Below are positions 1 to 10,200 of a DNA stretch of 64,000 nt, piece by piece. Under the pieces are notes generated by a model that was not told the DNA's origin, did not search any database, and worked only from the letters and a program-made list of their open reading frames with translations. Source of the DNA: JBBTIS01 sp038059855 (GTDB lineage Bacteria; Elusimicrobiota; Elusimicrobia; JACQPE01); the NCBI GenBank assembly GCA_964357255.1, contig CAYHKQ010000002.1, positions 5,020 through 69,019 on the forward strand. Direction: 5' to 3'. A program made the position numbers and the translations under genes. Position 1 is the first letter of the stretch; the number at the start of each line of letters is the position of its first letter.

Positions 1-1
1 C

Positions 2-715
2 AATTTGAAAGTGATCATCGGGGATTTGGGTCTTTCCTCATTCGAAGATCATTTATCAGAATGCTGGCCGAAATGCCTTGCGGGTGACGAACGCTCCTTC
101 CGGGTAACATCCGCCTTCTGGCGCGTTTTGCAAATGGCCGGAAAGGACTGGGCGGATGTGGCGCTTATTGACGTTGGTCCCAATTTGGGCGCGACCAATC
201 GTGCTGCCCTGATCGCATCCGATTACGTGGTGATCCCTCTCGGACCGGACATGTTTTCCCTGCAAGGATTAGACAATTTGGGTCCTGCCCTGCGAATCTG
301 GAGGGCTGACTGGCGAGATAGACTTAGCCGCAAGCCCCAGATTAATTTTAATCTGCCTTCCGGCAAGATTGAACCGGTTGGCTATATGGTTTTAAGACAC
401 TCTATCAGGTTGGACCGTCCCGTTAAAGCCTTCGAGAAATGGATGGCGCGTATTCCGGAAACGTATGCCCGATCCGTACTCGATACTCCATCTGCGCGGA
501 CAGTGGCCTTGGATAATGACCCGCAATGCATCGCCAAGCTGCGCGACTACCGAAGCCTCATGCCGCTGGCCCAGGAAGCCAGAAAGCCGATGTTTCTTCT
601 AAAGCCCGCTGATGGCGCATTGGGAGCGCACGCCAACGCCGTCCATGAGGTTTACAAAGAATTTTTTGCCGTTGCTAAGACTATCGCCAAGCGGACCAAT
701 CTCAAGATGGAGTGA
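2..715 (+). CDS. ParA/MinD-like ATPase, 5'-truncated by window edge
   Basis: The frame is open at the left edge, so the visible 236 codons are the C-terminal part of a longer gene. A Walker-B-like strand (VALIDVGPNLG, around visible residue 54) and the following YVVIPLGPD strand match ParA/SIMIBI ATPases that track 'who owns the slot' decisions. The Walker A loop must lie upstream of the window. The gene ends 3 bp before the DUF1156 methylase start, and GGAG within its last codons can serve as that gene's ribosome-binding site. This suggests one operon with the defence-like genes downstream. A role in plasmid partition is possible, but the neighbours point to an accessory or defence function. 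Family assignment is good; specific function is unknown. Confidence 0.75.
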   Translation, partial: NLKVIIGDLGLSSFEDHLSECWPKCLAGDERSFRVTSAFWRVLQMAGKDWADVALIDVGPNLGATNRAALIASDYVVIPLGPDMFSLQGLDNLGPALRIWRADWRDRLSRKPQINFNLPSGKIEPVGYMVLRHSIRLDRPVKAFEKWMARIPETYARSVLDTPSARTVALDNDPQCIAKLRDYRSLMPLAQEARKPMFLLKPADGALGAHANAVHEVYKEFFAVAKTIAKRTNLKME

Positions 716-718
716 ATC

Positions 719-3700
719 ATGTCCGATACATCACGTTTGATTGAACACGCTTTCCCCTTGAAGCAGACTTCTTTGGACTCGGTCCACGAGAAGAACGTTC
801 GACATGGGCACATCTCTACCCTTCATATTTGGCCTGCGAGGCGACCGCTAGCAGCCTCACGGGCCGCCCTGATCGCCACGCTGTTGCCGGACCCGGGCAC
901 ACCCGAGAAGCGAAAGGAGCTCTGCGAGAAGATCGGTGGTCAATTGGTCAAGAGCATCGAGAAGAAGAAGATGCCCAACGGGGAGGTCATTGAGCGCGAG
1001 AAGGAGAGTACCGAGGGCGGCATCCTCCATTGGGGTCGGGAGACCGAGAACAAAGCACTCTTGGAGTGGTTCCGAAAGGAAATCCGCAAGGCGTACGGAG
1101 GCCGAGCCCCCAAGGTCCTCGATCCTTTCGCCGGCGGCGGGGCGATCCCTCTCGAAGCGATGCGGCTGGGCTGCGAAGTCACGGCAGTGGACATCAACCC
1201 CGTGGCGTGGTTCATACTGAAGTGTACCCTGGAATATCCGCAGAAGCTCGCCGGCCAGACGCATCCATTACCGAAATTCATCCTTGACAACGACGAGTTC
1301 ATGGAGGCGTTCTACAAGGCGCATCCGCAACTCGTTGGTCGGACGAGGTGGACCAAGAAACAGAAGGAGGACTTCTCTCAGGACCTTTTCATGCAAGAGA
1401 AGGAGGACTCGGGCCGAGCCCCCAAGGCGGACTTAGCCTGGCATGTAAGGGCCTGGGGCCAGTGGGTGCTCGACCGGGCGCGGAAGGACTTGGCGAATTT
1501 TTATCCTACCTATGCGGATTTCGAGCCAGTAGACAAGCTCAGCATGAAACCTTACGAGAAACAGCCCATGCGCTTGGTTCCTCTCAAAAAGGACGGGACA
1601 CCGGGCATCGAGTCGCTGAACAAGGACTTCAGCAAAGATTACTTGGCCGACAAACGCAATCCGCGATGGGTCGCCAAACCCACGGCAGCCTATTTTTGGG
1701 CGCGAGCGGTTAAGTGCAAGAATTGTCGGGCTGTGGTGCCTCTTCTCAAGACCCGTTGGCTCTGCAAAAAGGATCGGAAGCGCGTTCTCCTTGTGATGGA
1801 GCCAAATGCGAAGAAGACTGGTGTAGTCTTTGGCATTGAGACGAACGTACCCGTGAAAGGCGGGAACGCTGCGCAGCGCCGCGAAGCCGACAAGCGGCTT
1901 GGTGCCGGCACGATGTCCCGCTCAGGTGCAAAGTGCCCTTGTTGCGGCGCCATCATGGAGATGGAAGCTCTCCGGCTTGAAGGCCAAGCTGGCCGGCTGT
2001 CTGACATTAACACGGCGGTGCTCGTGGAGGGCCAGAATGGCAAGAAATATCGTCTTCCCACCAGCCATGAAACCAGCATGGTCGAAGAGGCGGCCAAGGC
2101 CCTTCAGTCGGTATTCAGTAATTTGCCTTTCGGCAGGCCGGACGACCCGATGCCTACCAAAGAGGCCCTGGGTTTTCGGGTCCCACTCTACGGCTTTGAC
2201 AAATGGAGCAAACTATTTTCTGTCCGGCAGATGCTAAGCCTCGGTGTCCTCGTAAGCTGTCCACGAGAAATCGCAAGGACTCAGAAGCGCGCATATAACG
2301 ATGAATGGCTGGCTGCCATCGTTTCCTACCTTGCGTTGGTCTGCGACAAGGTGGCCGACTACAACTCTTCGTTTTGCACGTGGCATAACTCCAAAGAACA
2401 GATGCGCCAAACTTTTGCGCGTTTTGCCATGCCCATGACATGGGACTGGGCAGAGCTATGCCCCGTCAACAATGTGGGGGGGTCGCTCCTGGCTCAGTTA
2501 GATTGGGTCGCCCGCTACGTCGATCATGCTCTTGTCGCCGGAGATGGGGCGCAACCCGTATCGGTGAGCCGACAATCGTCCACCTCTTTGGCCCTGGGTG
2601 GAGTGGATGTAGTCGTGACCGACCCGCCGTACTATGATGCGATCACTTACTCAGACCTGATGGACTTCTTCTACGTCTGGTTGCGCAGGACCCTCAAGGG
2701 ACTATCTCCGTCCTTCGATGAGGTGTTCGCGTTGCCACTCGCGCCAAAGTGGGATCATGAACGAAACGATGGCGAGCTGATCGACGATAAGAGCAGGCAT
2801 GGCGGCGACCGTCAGAAGTCTAAGGCGGTATACGAGGAAGGCATGGCCCGTGTGTTCCAAGCATGCCATGCCGCTCTGGTCCCTGACGGCAAACTGGTCG
2901 TCGTCTTCGCCCATAAACATCCAGATGCCTGGGAGACCCTTGTTTCGGCGATTATCCGTGCAGGCTTCACAGTGAACGGAAGCTGGCCGATCCAGACTGA
3001 GATGGGAACCCGTATGCGGGCGTTGTCTTCGGCTGCCTTAGCATCCTCGGTCTGGCTTGTCTGCAAGAAGCGGCCCGCTTCGGCACGTCCGGGCTGGGAC
3101 AACCAAGTTCTAGATGACATGCGCCGGAACATCCGCGAGAAACTGCGAGAGTTTTGGGATGCAGGGATTCGGGGCCCGGATTTCGTTTGGGCGGCAACCG
3201 GGCCAGCGCTGGAGGCCTACAGTAAGCATCCTGTCGTGAAGAAGGCTAACGAACCTGGGCCGATGTTGGTGGGTGAATTCCTGACGCATGTGCGCCGGAT
3301 GGTTGTGGATTTTGTGGTTGGCCGGGTGCTTGCAGGGGAACAGGGAGGGGATGCAGAGCTTGCCGCTACGGACCGGCTGGATGAGCCAACGGCTTATTAC
3401 CTGCTCCACCGGCATGATTTTGGCATGGAAGAGGCTCCGGCGGGAGCCTGTATTCTCTACGCAATTTCGTGCGGTGTTTCGGATAAAGAGCTGTCCGACA
3501 CCTGGGACCTCATCGGATTCACGAAAGGCAAATTAGAAGAGGACGATGAAGAAGAGAAGGCTGACGTGGACGCAAAGACCGATTCGGATTCCGAGGAAGA
3601 TTCCGGCAGTAAAGTAAAGCTCAAAACATGGGCGCAGCGTAAGGGCAAGTCTCTCGGCTACGAGGCTCCGGGTGGCAAGCCCATCCCGCTCATTGATCGC

Positions 3701-3949
3701 ATCCATTGCCTAATGCACCTTTGGAAGGCTGGCGATCTGCCCAAGGTGGACGAATACCTGGATGACAACGGCCTGCGCCGACAGGAGCTATTTAAGCGGC
3801 TCCTACAGTCGCTCATCGAACTGTCCCCTCACGCAAGCGAGGAGCGTTCTTTGCTTGAATCTATCAGTAATCATGTCCAGGCAAAAGGAGCTGCGCCGGT
3901 TAAGGGGCCGGAACTGTTCGCCGCCGCAAGCCAGGAGGACGAGAGATGA
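719..3949 (+). CDS. DUF1156 adenine-specific DNA methylase with Zn ribbons (COG1743)
   Basis: A 1076-residue DNA methyltransferase. The N-terminal DUF1156 signature (HGHISTLHIWPARRPL, residues ~29-44) is followed by an SAM-binding motif I (VLDPFAGGG, ~132-140) and a catalytic motif IV (DPPYYD, ~634-639), as in gamma-type N6-adenine methylases. Two zinc-ribbon-like CxxC pairs lie between them (CKNC at ~332 and CPCC at ~406). A strongly acidic low-complexity stretch occupies ~938-966. COG1743 proteins are known from defence islands, often beside a COG1483 (DUF499) ATPase; here that partner is 3.3 kb downstream, separated by four genes. The stop overlaps the next start by ATGA. The likely role is self-DNA modification or target discrimination in an antiphage system. 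The target sequence cannot be read from the gene. Confidence 0.9.
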   Translation: MSDTSRLIEHAFPLKQTSLDSVHEKNVRHGHISTLHIWPARRPLAASRAALIATLLPDPGTPEKRKELCEKIGGQLVKSIEKKKMPNGEVIEREKESTEGGILHWGRETENKALLEWFRKEIRKAYGGRAPKVLDPFAGGGAIPLEAMRLGCEVTAVDINPVAWFILKCTLEYPQKLAGQTHPLPKFILDNDEFMEAFYKAHPQLVGRTRWTKKQKEDFSQDLFMQEKEDSGRAPKADLAWHVRAWGQWVLDRARKDLANFYPTYADFEPVDKLSMKPYEKQPMRLVPLKKDGTPGIESLNKDFSKDYLADKRNPRWVAKPTAAYFWARAVKCKNCRAVVPLLKTRWLCKKDRKRVLLVMEPNAKKTGVVFGIETNVPVKGGNAAQRREADKRLGAGTMSRSGAKCPCCGAIMEMEALRLEGQAGRLSDINTAVLVEGQNGKKYRLPTSHETSMVEEAAKALQSVFSNLPFGRPDDPMPTKEALGFRVPLYGFDKWSKLFSVRQMLSLGVLVSCPREIARTQKRAYNDEWLAAIVSYLALVCDKVADYNSSFCTWHNSKEQMRQTFARFAMPMTWDWAELCPVNNVGGSLLAQLDWVARYVDHALVAGDGAQPVSVSRQSSTSLALGGVDVVVTDPPYYDAITYSDLMDFFYVWLRRTLKGLSPSFDEVFALPLAPKWDHERNDGELIDDKSRHGGDRQKSKAVYEEGMARVFQACHAALVPDGKLVVVFAHKHPDAWETLVSAIIRAGFTVNGSWPIQTEMGTRMRALSSAALASSVWLVCKKRPASARPGWDNQVLDDMRRNIREKLREFWDAGIRGPDFVWAATGPALEAYSKHPVVKKANEPGPMLVGEFLTHVRRMVVDFVVGRVLAGEQGGDAELAATDRLDEPTAYYLLHRHDFGMEEAPAGACILYAISCGVSDKELSDTWDLIGFTKGKLEEDDEEEKADVDAKTDSDSEEDSGSKVKLKTWAQRKGKSLGYEAPGGKPIPLIDRIHCLMHLWKAGDLPKVDEYLDDNGLRRQELFKRLLQSLIELSPHASEERSLLESISNHVQAKGAAPVKGPELFAAASQEDER

Positions 3950-4026
3950 ATTTTGGCCAGCTAATTTATAAACTTCTCTATGCTGCGCCGAGTATTCGAT
4001 ATAAAAGGGAATTTCCGGCGCCGTGA
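3946..4026 (+). CDS. 26-residue micro-ORF coupled to both neighbours
   Basis: ATG at 3946 overlaps the DUF1156 stop as ATGA and is preceded by a strong Shine-Dalgarno (AGGAGG, ~3932-3938). The frame runs 26 codons (begins MNFGQLIYKLLYAA, ends EFPAP). Its TGA overlaps the GTG start of the HEPN gene as GTGA. The good ribosome site and two 4-nt overlaps argue that it is translated. It may act as a real micropeptide or as a translational coupling leader for the HEPN gene, whose own ribosome site is poor. An alternative is a decayed or frameshifted 5' end of a longer gene, but the HEPN protein already has a normal-looking N-terminus. Function unknown. Confidence 0.45.
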   Translation: MNFGQLIYKLLYAAPSIRYKREFPAP

Positions 4027-4421
4027 CTGACGACTTTAGGGCCGTAGCGCCGCGCCATCTGAACGATGCGCATGTTTTATCTCAATCCAATCGTTGGGCT
4101 GCGGCTGCCTATATCGGGGGTTATGCGATTGAATGCGGTCTTAAGGCGTTTTTTCTAAAGTGGCAAGATGCGCGGGAATTTAGTCACGATATCCAGTGGT
4201 TGCACAAAGCAATAACGCTTCTTCATGTTGACTCAAGCTATGCAAAGTATGCTGTGCAATTGACCCCGCTTAGACCAGGCACGCTCTGCTGGAGCGAAAA
4301 ACTGCGATATAAAAAGGCCCATCCCGCATTTGATCCAAAATCTGTGAGCGATATCCTTGAAGACGCCTCGGCCATTGTTTGCTTAATGCAGGAGGCCATG
4401 TTGGACGGTAAGATTGCATGA
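4023..4421 (+). CDS. HEPN-domain protein
   Basis: A 132-residue all-helical protein. FRAVAPRHLNDAHVL followed by AAYIGGYAIECGLKA (residues ~5-42) is the typical first half of small HEPN proteins. A possible R-x4-H pair, the RNase signature of toxic HEPN domains, sits at R95-H100 (RYKKAH). In this subfamily the His can be fortuitous, so RNase activity is an inference. GTG was chosen as start because it overlaps the preceding micro-ORF stop. The 3' end overlaps the next ATPase gene by ATGA (4418-4421). In a defence cassette it would be the likely toxic effector, with the two ATPases as sensors or regulators. Confidence 0.7.
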   Translation: MTDDFRAVAPRHLNDAHVLSQSNRWAAAAYIGGYAIECGLKAFFLKWQDAREFSHDIQWLHKAITLLHVDSSYAKYAVQLTPLRPGTLCWSEKLRYKKAHPAFDPKSVSDILEDASAIVCLMQEAMLDGKIA

Positions 4422-5749
4422 AATTGCATTTCTCTGAAACCCTGCTGGCCTCTGAAAAAGCTGCCTTGGCTTCGGGTATTGACAAATTCGCTGATGCCAT
4501 CACCATTGTGCGTGACGTCTCCGGCAGGATTCGGTTGATTGTGGAAATAAAATTTGGAGTAGCCCTCGAAGGTCTTGCGGAATGCCAAAGGGCAAAGGAT
4601 GAGCTGAAACTCAAGCTGGAAGATTATTTTGGAGGAATTGAATTTTTAACAATAAAAGAAACACGCAGTGATAAAATTATCCTGGATTTAATCGCTAAAA
4701 CCCGCCAGAAACGAGAAGCTCCACCCGGTTCCCCCTGTTCCCAGTGGTATCTGCTAGAACGGCGTTTATCAAAAAATAGCTGGTTTGAAAAGCAAAATCC
4801 GCCTTGGCCCCTGCCAACATTGCAAAAACCTGCCCCCTTAATAGCATCCTTTTATTCATTTAAAGGCGGGGTTGGGCGAACCACGGCACTTGCCGCTGTA
4901 GCCATCAATTTGTCGCGAGTCGGCAAACGCGTTGTGATTATTGATTTGGATCTTGAGGCCCCAGGGCTTGGCAGCTTGATGCAAGGAAGGACAACCTACG
5001 GGGCGCTCGATTATCTTTTTGAACATCCTGTTTTGGGAAGAGCGGAAACCCTGGATCCCTATTGTTCACTCCAAACAGAGCAAAAATTCATATTGACCGG
5101 CGAAGCTATCCGCGTCATACCGGCAGGCGTCCTGAACGAGGAATATATTGAGAAACTTTCAAGGCTTAATTTTCTAACTCAACAACAAGATAATGGTGGT
5201 TCCGTGGCATCCGCGCTTTCCGATCTGTTGATTCAATGCCGCGACGCCTTTGGGGCGGAATACATTTTGCTCGACGCACGCGCAGGAATCCACGATATTG
5301 GGGGCCTAGCTTTGCATGGAATGTCCCATGTCAATATTCTATTTGGCAGAGCCAGTCCTCAATCGTACGAAGGATACTCCCTCATACTGCCAGAATTGGG
5401 CCGTTTGAATGTACAGCAAGGCGAGGATGCTCCCTTATGCCTGCCAGTTCACGCTTTCGCCCCCCCCGCAGGCGATCAAAACCGGGAAACGGAGATTGAG
5501 AATTTTCGTAGCACAATTTACGATCTTTTCGTTAATAACTACTATCCAAGTGAAGATGACATCCCGGATATTAATGATTCCGAGGCTGAACATTTTCCTT
5601 CGGTTTTGAGCTGGAATCCCTCGCTTGCCCGTTTTACGGATTTAACGGATGTCGTTGAATATTTAACGCAAGGGGAATACTCTGACTTAGCAGAGCGTCT
5701 CGCCGGCATAAGAGGCGATTCTCTTTCCAGGAGGCAATCTTCCCCGTGA
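4418..5749 (+). CDS. ParA/MinD-type ATPase with N-terminal extension (KGGVGRTT)
   Basis: A 443-residue protein. Residues 1-~135 form an extension with no recognised domain. A SIMIBI P-loop follows with a deviant Walker A (KGGVGRTT, residues 149-156) and a VIIDLDLEAPG strand at ~173-183. The signature Arg within the loop (GVGRTT) marks a subgroup of MinD-like ATPases commonly seen in accessory loci. Start and stop both overlap neighbours by 4 nt (ATGA at 4418, GTGA at 5746), so it is translationally coupled to the HEPN gene before it and the P-loop ATPase after it. The gene looks more AT-rich than the flanking DUF1156 and DUF499 genes. No partition partner (ParB) is adjacent, so a signalling or defence role is more likely than segregation. 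Confidence 0.7.
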   Translation: MKLHFSETLLASEKAALASGIDKFADAITIVRDVSGRIRLIVEIKFGVALEGLAECQRAKDELKLKLEDYFGGIEFLTIKETRSDKIILDLIAKTRQKREAPPGSPCSQWYLLERRLSKNSWFEKQNPPWPLPTLQKPAPLIASFYSFKGGVGRTTALAAVAINLSRVGKRVVIIDLDLEAPGLGSLMQGRTTYGALDYLFEHPVLGRAETLDPYCSLQTEQKFILTGEAIRVIPAGVLNEEYIEKLSRLNFLTQQQDNGGSVASALSDLLIQCRDAFGAEYILLDARAGIHDIGGLALHGMSHVNILFGRASPQSYEGYSLILPELGRLNVQQGEDAPLCLPVHAFAPPAGDQNRETEIENFRSTIYDLFVNNYYPSEDDIPDINDSEAEHFPSVLSWNPSLARFTDLTDVVEYLTQGEYSDLAERLAGIRGDSLSRRQSSP

Positions 5750-7239
5750 GTTCTCTGAAATTAGAAAAACATAGCGCCTTGAATTCCGAGGAACGTCGCA
5801 ACCTTCTAAATTCATTACTCGCGCTTTGTAAGCGAGATGCCGAAGATCCCAGCGAATCATCTCAGGATTTTCTTCGCCGTTTCTATAAGCACCCCCAATG
5901 CGATCAAGTCATGACGCCTGAGATTGTGCTCATTCTTGGCGTTCGGGGTGCCGGCAAAAGCGCCCTTTTTAAATATCTCCAGGCTGTGCGCGATTTTCCC
6001 GGTGGGAGCACCCTGATTTTACCCGCCTCGCAAAAAGATCTCTGGACACAAGGGCATGGTACTGGAGAAAATTTTCCACAGTCCGGCGTTCTTGGTCCGT
6101 TGGTCGCGCAAAAAAATACAAAGGATACGGCGGAGATGTTTTGGCTGGGACGATTGTTGGTAGCACTAATGAGGGTCCCGCGGATTGCTCCTATTCTTGA
6201 GAGTTCGCTAGGCCCGCTTTATTCGCAATTGAAAAATTTTGGAAACAGTCCCTCTAGCTGGCTTGACAATATTGCGTCAAAACGGGAAGAGGCGTATGGC
6301 GCGTTGGATCAAATTGAGCGGAACCTCAAACAAGATAGCCTGCGGCTTTTTGTTGCCTATGATAATTTGGACGTCTTAACGCCGGATATCGAAGCCAGCA
6401 AGCGTTTGATCAGGCAGCTACTTCGCCAGTGGCTCGGTTTTTCCAATAGATACGCTTTTTTTCGCGGCAAGATTTTTTTAAGGGTTGATTTGTTTAAATC
6501 GAGCGAACTTGATTTTCCTGACAGTTCCAAGCTTGCTGGAAAATCTATAAATCTAACCTGGGGCAAATCCCAGCTCTACGCCTTGCTTTTTAAGCGAATG
6601 GCTAATTTGTCCGGGGAGTGGGCCGAGTACCTAAAAAGCCTCTGCCCTGCCTTAATTTTAGAGAAAAAGGAAGCCCTTGGTTTTGTCCCCCAAAACGTAG
6701 GCGAACAAGAGCAAGCCGATATCATCAATGGTCTTGTTTCAGAAATGATGGGCAAAACAGCAAAAAAGGGCCGAACGGTTAAATGGATTCCTAACAATCT
6801 TCAAGATGGCAATGGCGTGAGCGTTCCGCGCTCAATTTTTTCCCTGTTTGGAAACGCGGCGACGCACGAAACGACTGACCCAAAAGCAAAAAGGCGCCAA
6901 CTATTGACGCCGGATGATTTACGCTATGGTCTTGTCGAGGCCAGCAAGGCAAGGGTCAGCGAAATAGGAGAAGAAATGCCTTGGGTTGAAAGGGCTTGCA
7001 AAATACTCGAAGGGAAACGCGTTCCCCTTAAAAGGCACGAGTGTGAAAAATATTTTACCCAACTTCAGCTCAATGAAAATGATAACGAATGCCCCGCACA
7101 CAACCCTTCAGAGTTGATTGATTGGCTGCACAATGTGGGTGTTTTGCGCTTGACAAAGGACGGCCGGATTCATATGCCGGATATTTACCGCTTGGCTTTT
7201 GGCGTCAAAAGAATAGGCGGGGTTCCGCTGCCAAAATAG
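5746..7239 (+). CDS. P-loop ATPase of unassigned family
   Basis: A 497-residue protein starting at a GTG that overlaps the previous stop. A clear Walker A is present (GVRGAGKS, residues 65-72), followed by a Walker-B-like strand LFVAYDNLDVL near ~200-210. This arrangement fits AAA+/STAND-like signalling ATPases. I do not recognise the remainder. The C-terminal ~100 residues resemble a small winged-helix arrangement (ELIDWLHNVGVLRL, then RIHMPDIYRLAFG), but this is impression only. Together with the preceding KGGVGRTT ATPase and HEPN protein it forms a tight cassette inserted between the DUF1156 and DUF499 genes. Function unknown; a sensor or switch for the HEPN protein is the working inference. 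Confidence 0.6.
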   Translation: MSSLKLEKHSALNSEERRNLLNSLLALCKRDAEDPSESSQDFLRRFYKHPQCDQVMTPEIVLILGVRGAGKSALFKYLQAVRDFPGGSTLILPASQKDLWTQGHGTGENFPQSGVLGPLVAQKNTKDTAEMFWLGRLLVALMRVPRIAPILESSLGPLYSQLKNFGNSPSSWLDNIASKREEAYGALDQIERNLKQDSLRLFVAYDNLDVLTPDIEASKRLIRQLLRQWLGFSNRYAFFRGKIFLRVDLFKSSELDFPDSSKLAGKSINLTWGKSQLYALLFKRMANLSGEWAEYLKSLCPALILEKKEALGFVPQNVGEQEQADIINGLVSEMMGKTAKKGRTVKWIPNNLQDGNGVSVPRSIFSLFGNAATHETTDPKAKRRQLLTPDDLRYGLVEASKARVSEIGEEMPWVERACKILEGKRVPLKRHECEKYFTQLQLNENDNECPAHNPSELIDWLHNVGVLRLTKDGRIHMPDIYRLAFGVKRIGGVPLPK

Positions 7240-7279
7240 AGGGGAAAGACCATGACAAAAGAATTGGAAGGTAATTTCA

Positions 7280-10200
7280 ATGCCTAAACTGCCCTGGAAA
7301 CCCTGGCACGAGGTCGTAAAACTTCGCGAGGATTTACGTTCGGGTGAACTTTCGCTCAATATGTTCGCAGCGGACCTCTATGAGGTCCTGATGCAACGCG
7401 GGAAGATGCCTGTTTATGAGAAGCCGGAGAATTTTTTCGCGCTGACATTCCCCACCTACAACCTGCGCCACCTCGTGCGCGACGTGGCGTTGCGCTTGGC
7501 GGGTAAAAACGACAAGGCCGTGCGCCAGTTGGAACTTACTTACGGCGGTGGCAAGACTCATACGCTCATCACTCTGCGCCACCTTGTCCATGAACCCGAA
7601 AAATTGCCAGATTTGCCGTCGGTGGCTGAATTCGTCCAGGAAATCGGCCAGAAGCCTCCCAAGTGCCGAGTCGCGGGCATCTGTTTTGACAAACTGGATG
7701 TAGAGAAGGGTATGGAAGTGCGCTCACCGGATGGCAAAGTCCGGACCTTGAAGCACCCTTGGAGCGTGCTGGCCTATCAAATAGCTGGCGATGCCGGCCT
7801 GAAGATTTTGCACGCTAACAACAAGGCCGAAGAACGCGAATCCGCGCCCGCTGAGAACCTGCTCACAGAGCTTCTGGAACTGCCGAATAAAGATGGATTG
7901 AGCACACTTATCCTAATTGACGAAGTGCTGATGTATGCCAGAGAGAAGGTTGCCCAGGATAAGGAATGGAGGAGCAAGCTGGCGAACTTTTTTCATTATC
8001 TTACCGGGGCAGTGACTAAGGTAGACCGTTGTTGTCTGGTCGCCTCTCTCTTGGCCACCGACACGAGCAAAAGCGACTCTTTGGGACGCGAGATTCAAGC
8101 CGAGCTTTACAACATCTTTCAACGCCAACGCGAAGAAGCCGTCGAGCCGGTGGTGAAGGAAGACGTAGCTGAAGTCCTGCGCCGCAGATTTTTTGCGCCG
8201 GAGTCATTGAAGGATCGAGATGCCTTCCGCCAGCATGTGATGGCTGCGCTCAAGGGTATCGGCGCGGTTGATGAACAAACTGCAAAGCAGGGTTCCGAGG
8301 CGGAGGAGCGTTTCCTTAAGAGTTACCCGTTCCATCCCGACCTGACAGAGGTTCTATATTCAAAGTGGACCCAGTTGCGCGGTTTTCAGCGCACCCGTGG
8401 CGTGTTGCGGACGTTCGCTTTGGCCTTGCGCGAGGCTGCGACTTGGGACGAGAATCCCCTGATCGGGCCTGCGATATTCCTTTCCGGGCCAGGGAAGGAG
8501 GGTCTTTCGGAGTCGTTGCGCGAATTGGTCACTGTCGCGGATACCGAGGAATGGGAGGGCAAAAAGCAGGCTTGGACAGGAATCCTGGACAATGAACTCT
8601 CTCAGGCCAGACGCATCCAGACCGAATCCGTCGCTCTGAGATTCCACGAGGTTGAGCAAGCGATTGTGGCGACCTTCCTGCATTCACAGCCCATTGGCCA
8701 AACAGCAAGAACCCGTGATCTTGCAGTGCTCCTCGGAGCCTCCCGCACGGATAAAATCGAGCTTGAGAAGGGTCTCTTGCGATGGGTGCAGACAAGCTAC
8801 TGGCTTGACGACCTATACACCGCTGTTTCCGAAGGGGCTTTGCCTGGCACTTGGCGGCTGGGCAACCGGCCGAACCTGACCCAGATGCATGCTGTCGTGG
8901 TCAAGAATATGTCCGAGGATATGGTCCGGGCCCGCCTTTTCGATGAGGTCACGAAGGTAAAAACGCTTACTGCCAACGCCTCGGCGGCAGGCGTACGTGT
9001 CCACTCGCTTCCAGCAAGACCCAAAGATGTGGAAGACGAAGGCGCGTTTCATTATGCGGTTCTGGGGCCAAATGCGGCTTGCGAATCCGGTAAACCCAGT
9101 TCGGAGGCGGCACGATTTCTGGATGAGACGACAGGTCCAGACAAGCCCCGCGTCTATCGCAACTGCGTTCTGTTGCTTGCCCCGTCGAAGGATGGTTTAG
9201 AGCTCACAATAGCCAGGATACGAGATTACCTCGCCTGGGAGGTGGTCCGCGAGGATATCAAAAAGCAGCAGAAGGACGGGAATGTCGATCCCGCCCGGGC
9301 CCAGACATTGCAGATTAACATTGACAGAGCCAAGGCCCGCATCCCGGAAGCCATCAAGCAAGCCTACTGTATCGTAGTGACGGTTTCGGAAAAGGACGAG
9401 GTGCAGGCTTTTAAGATCACCATCTCGGAAGATACCCACTTCAATATTATCAAGACGGACCGGCGCTCTCGCGTCCAGGAGACGGCTGTCACAGCCGAGG
9501 CTCTGCTACCGGAGGGCCCTTATAACCTCTGGCGTTCCGGCGAAAAGTCACGTCGCGTCAAGGATTTGGCCGGGGCTTTTGCCCAACTGCCACATCTGCC
9601 CAAGATGCTCAAAGCGAGCGCCATCCTCGAAACGCTCGTGGATGGGTGCGAGAAAGGAACATTTGTTTTACGACTTGTCCGCCCGGATGGAACGTCCCGG
9701 ACGTGGTGGATGTCACGTCCGGACGATAACGCGCTCAATGATCCGGCGATGGAGTTGGTCCTTCCTAATACGGCAGAACTTGCAGATCTTTCTCCAGAGC
9801 TCTTGGTCCCCGGGAAGCTCCCTGACCTGTGGACTGAAAGTGAAATTATGGCCAAGACAGTCACCGAATATTTTGGCGGCTCGAAGGTCGTGCAAGTTGA
9901 TCGTGGAGGCTACCGAGAGCCGATGCACATCCCAAAAGCCGGACAGACTATTGTGGATAAGGCCATCGGTGTGGCGGTAGAAAGCGGATCTATCTGGCTG
10001 CTTTCTGGCCCTTCCAGCATCCTTGGGGAACCTATGCCGGCAGGTATCCTCAACGCCAGCGCAAAGCTTTGCGCGCCTCCGGCCGTGATCGCCGCCGCGG
10101 AAATCCTGCCGGAGAATCTGCCGGCAGCCTGGAAGGACGTATCTGCTTCCGGACTTGCCATCTCAACTGCTTTGTCCGTGAAGGTTGGAAAGACATTGCC

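Noticed and set aside
7252..7287. 11-codon ORF before the DUF499 gene
   Set aside because: Too short, not coupled by a 4-nt overlap, no evidence of translation.
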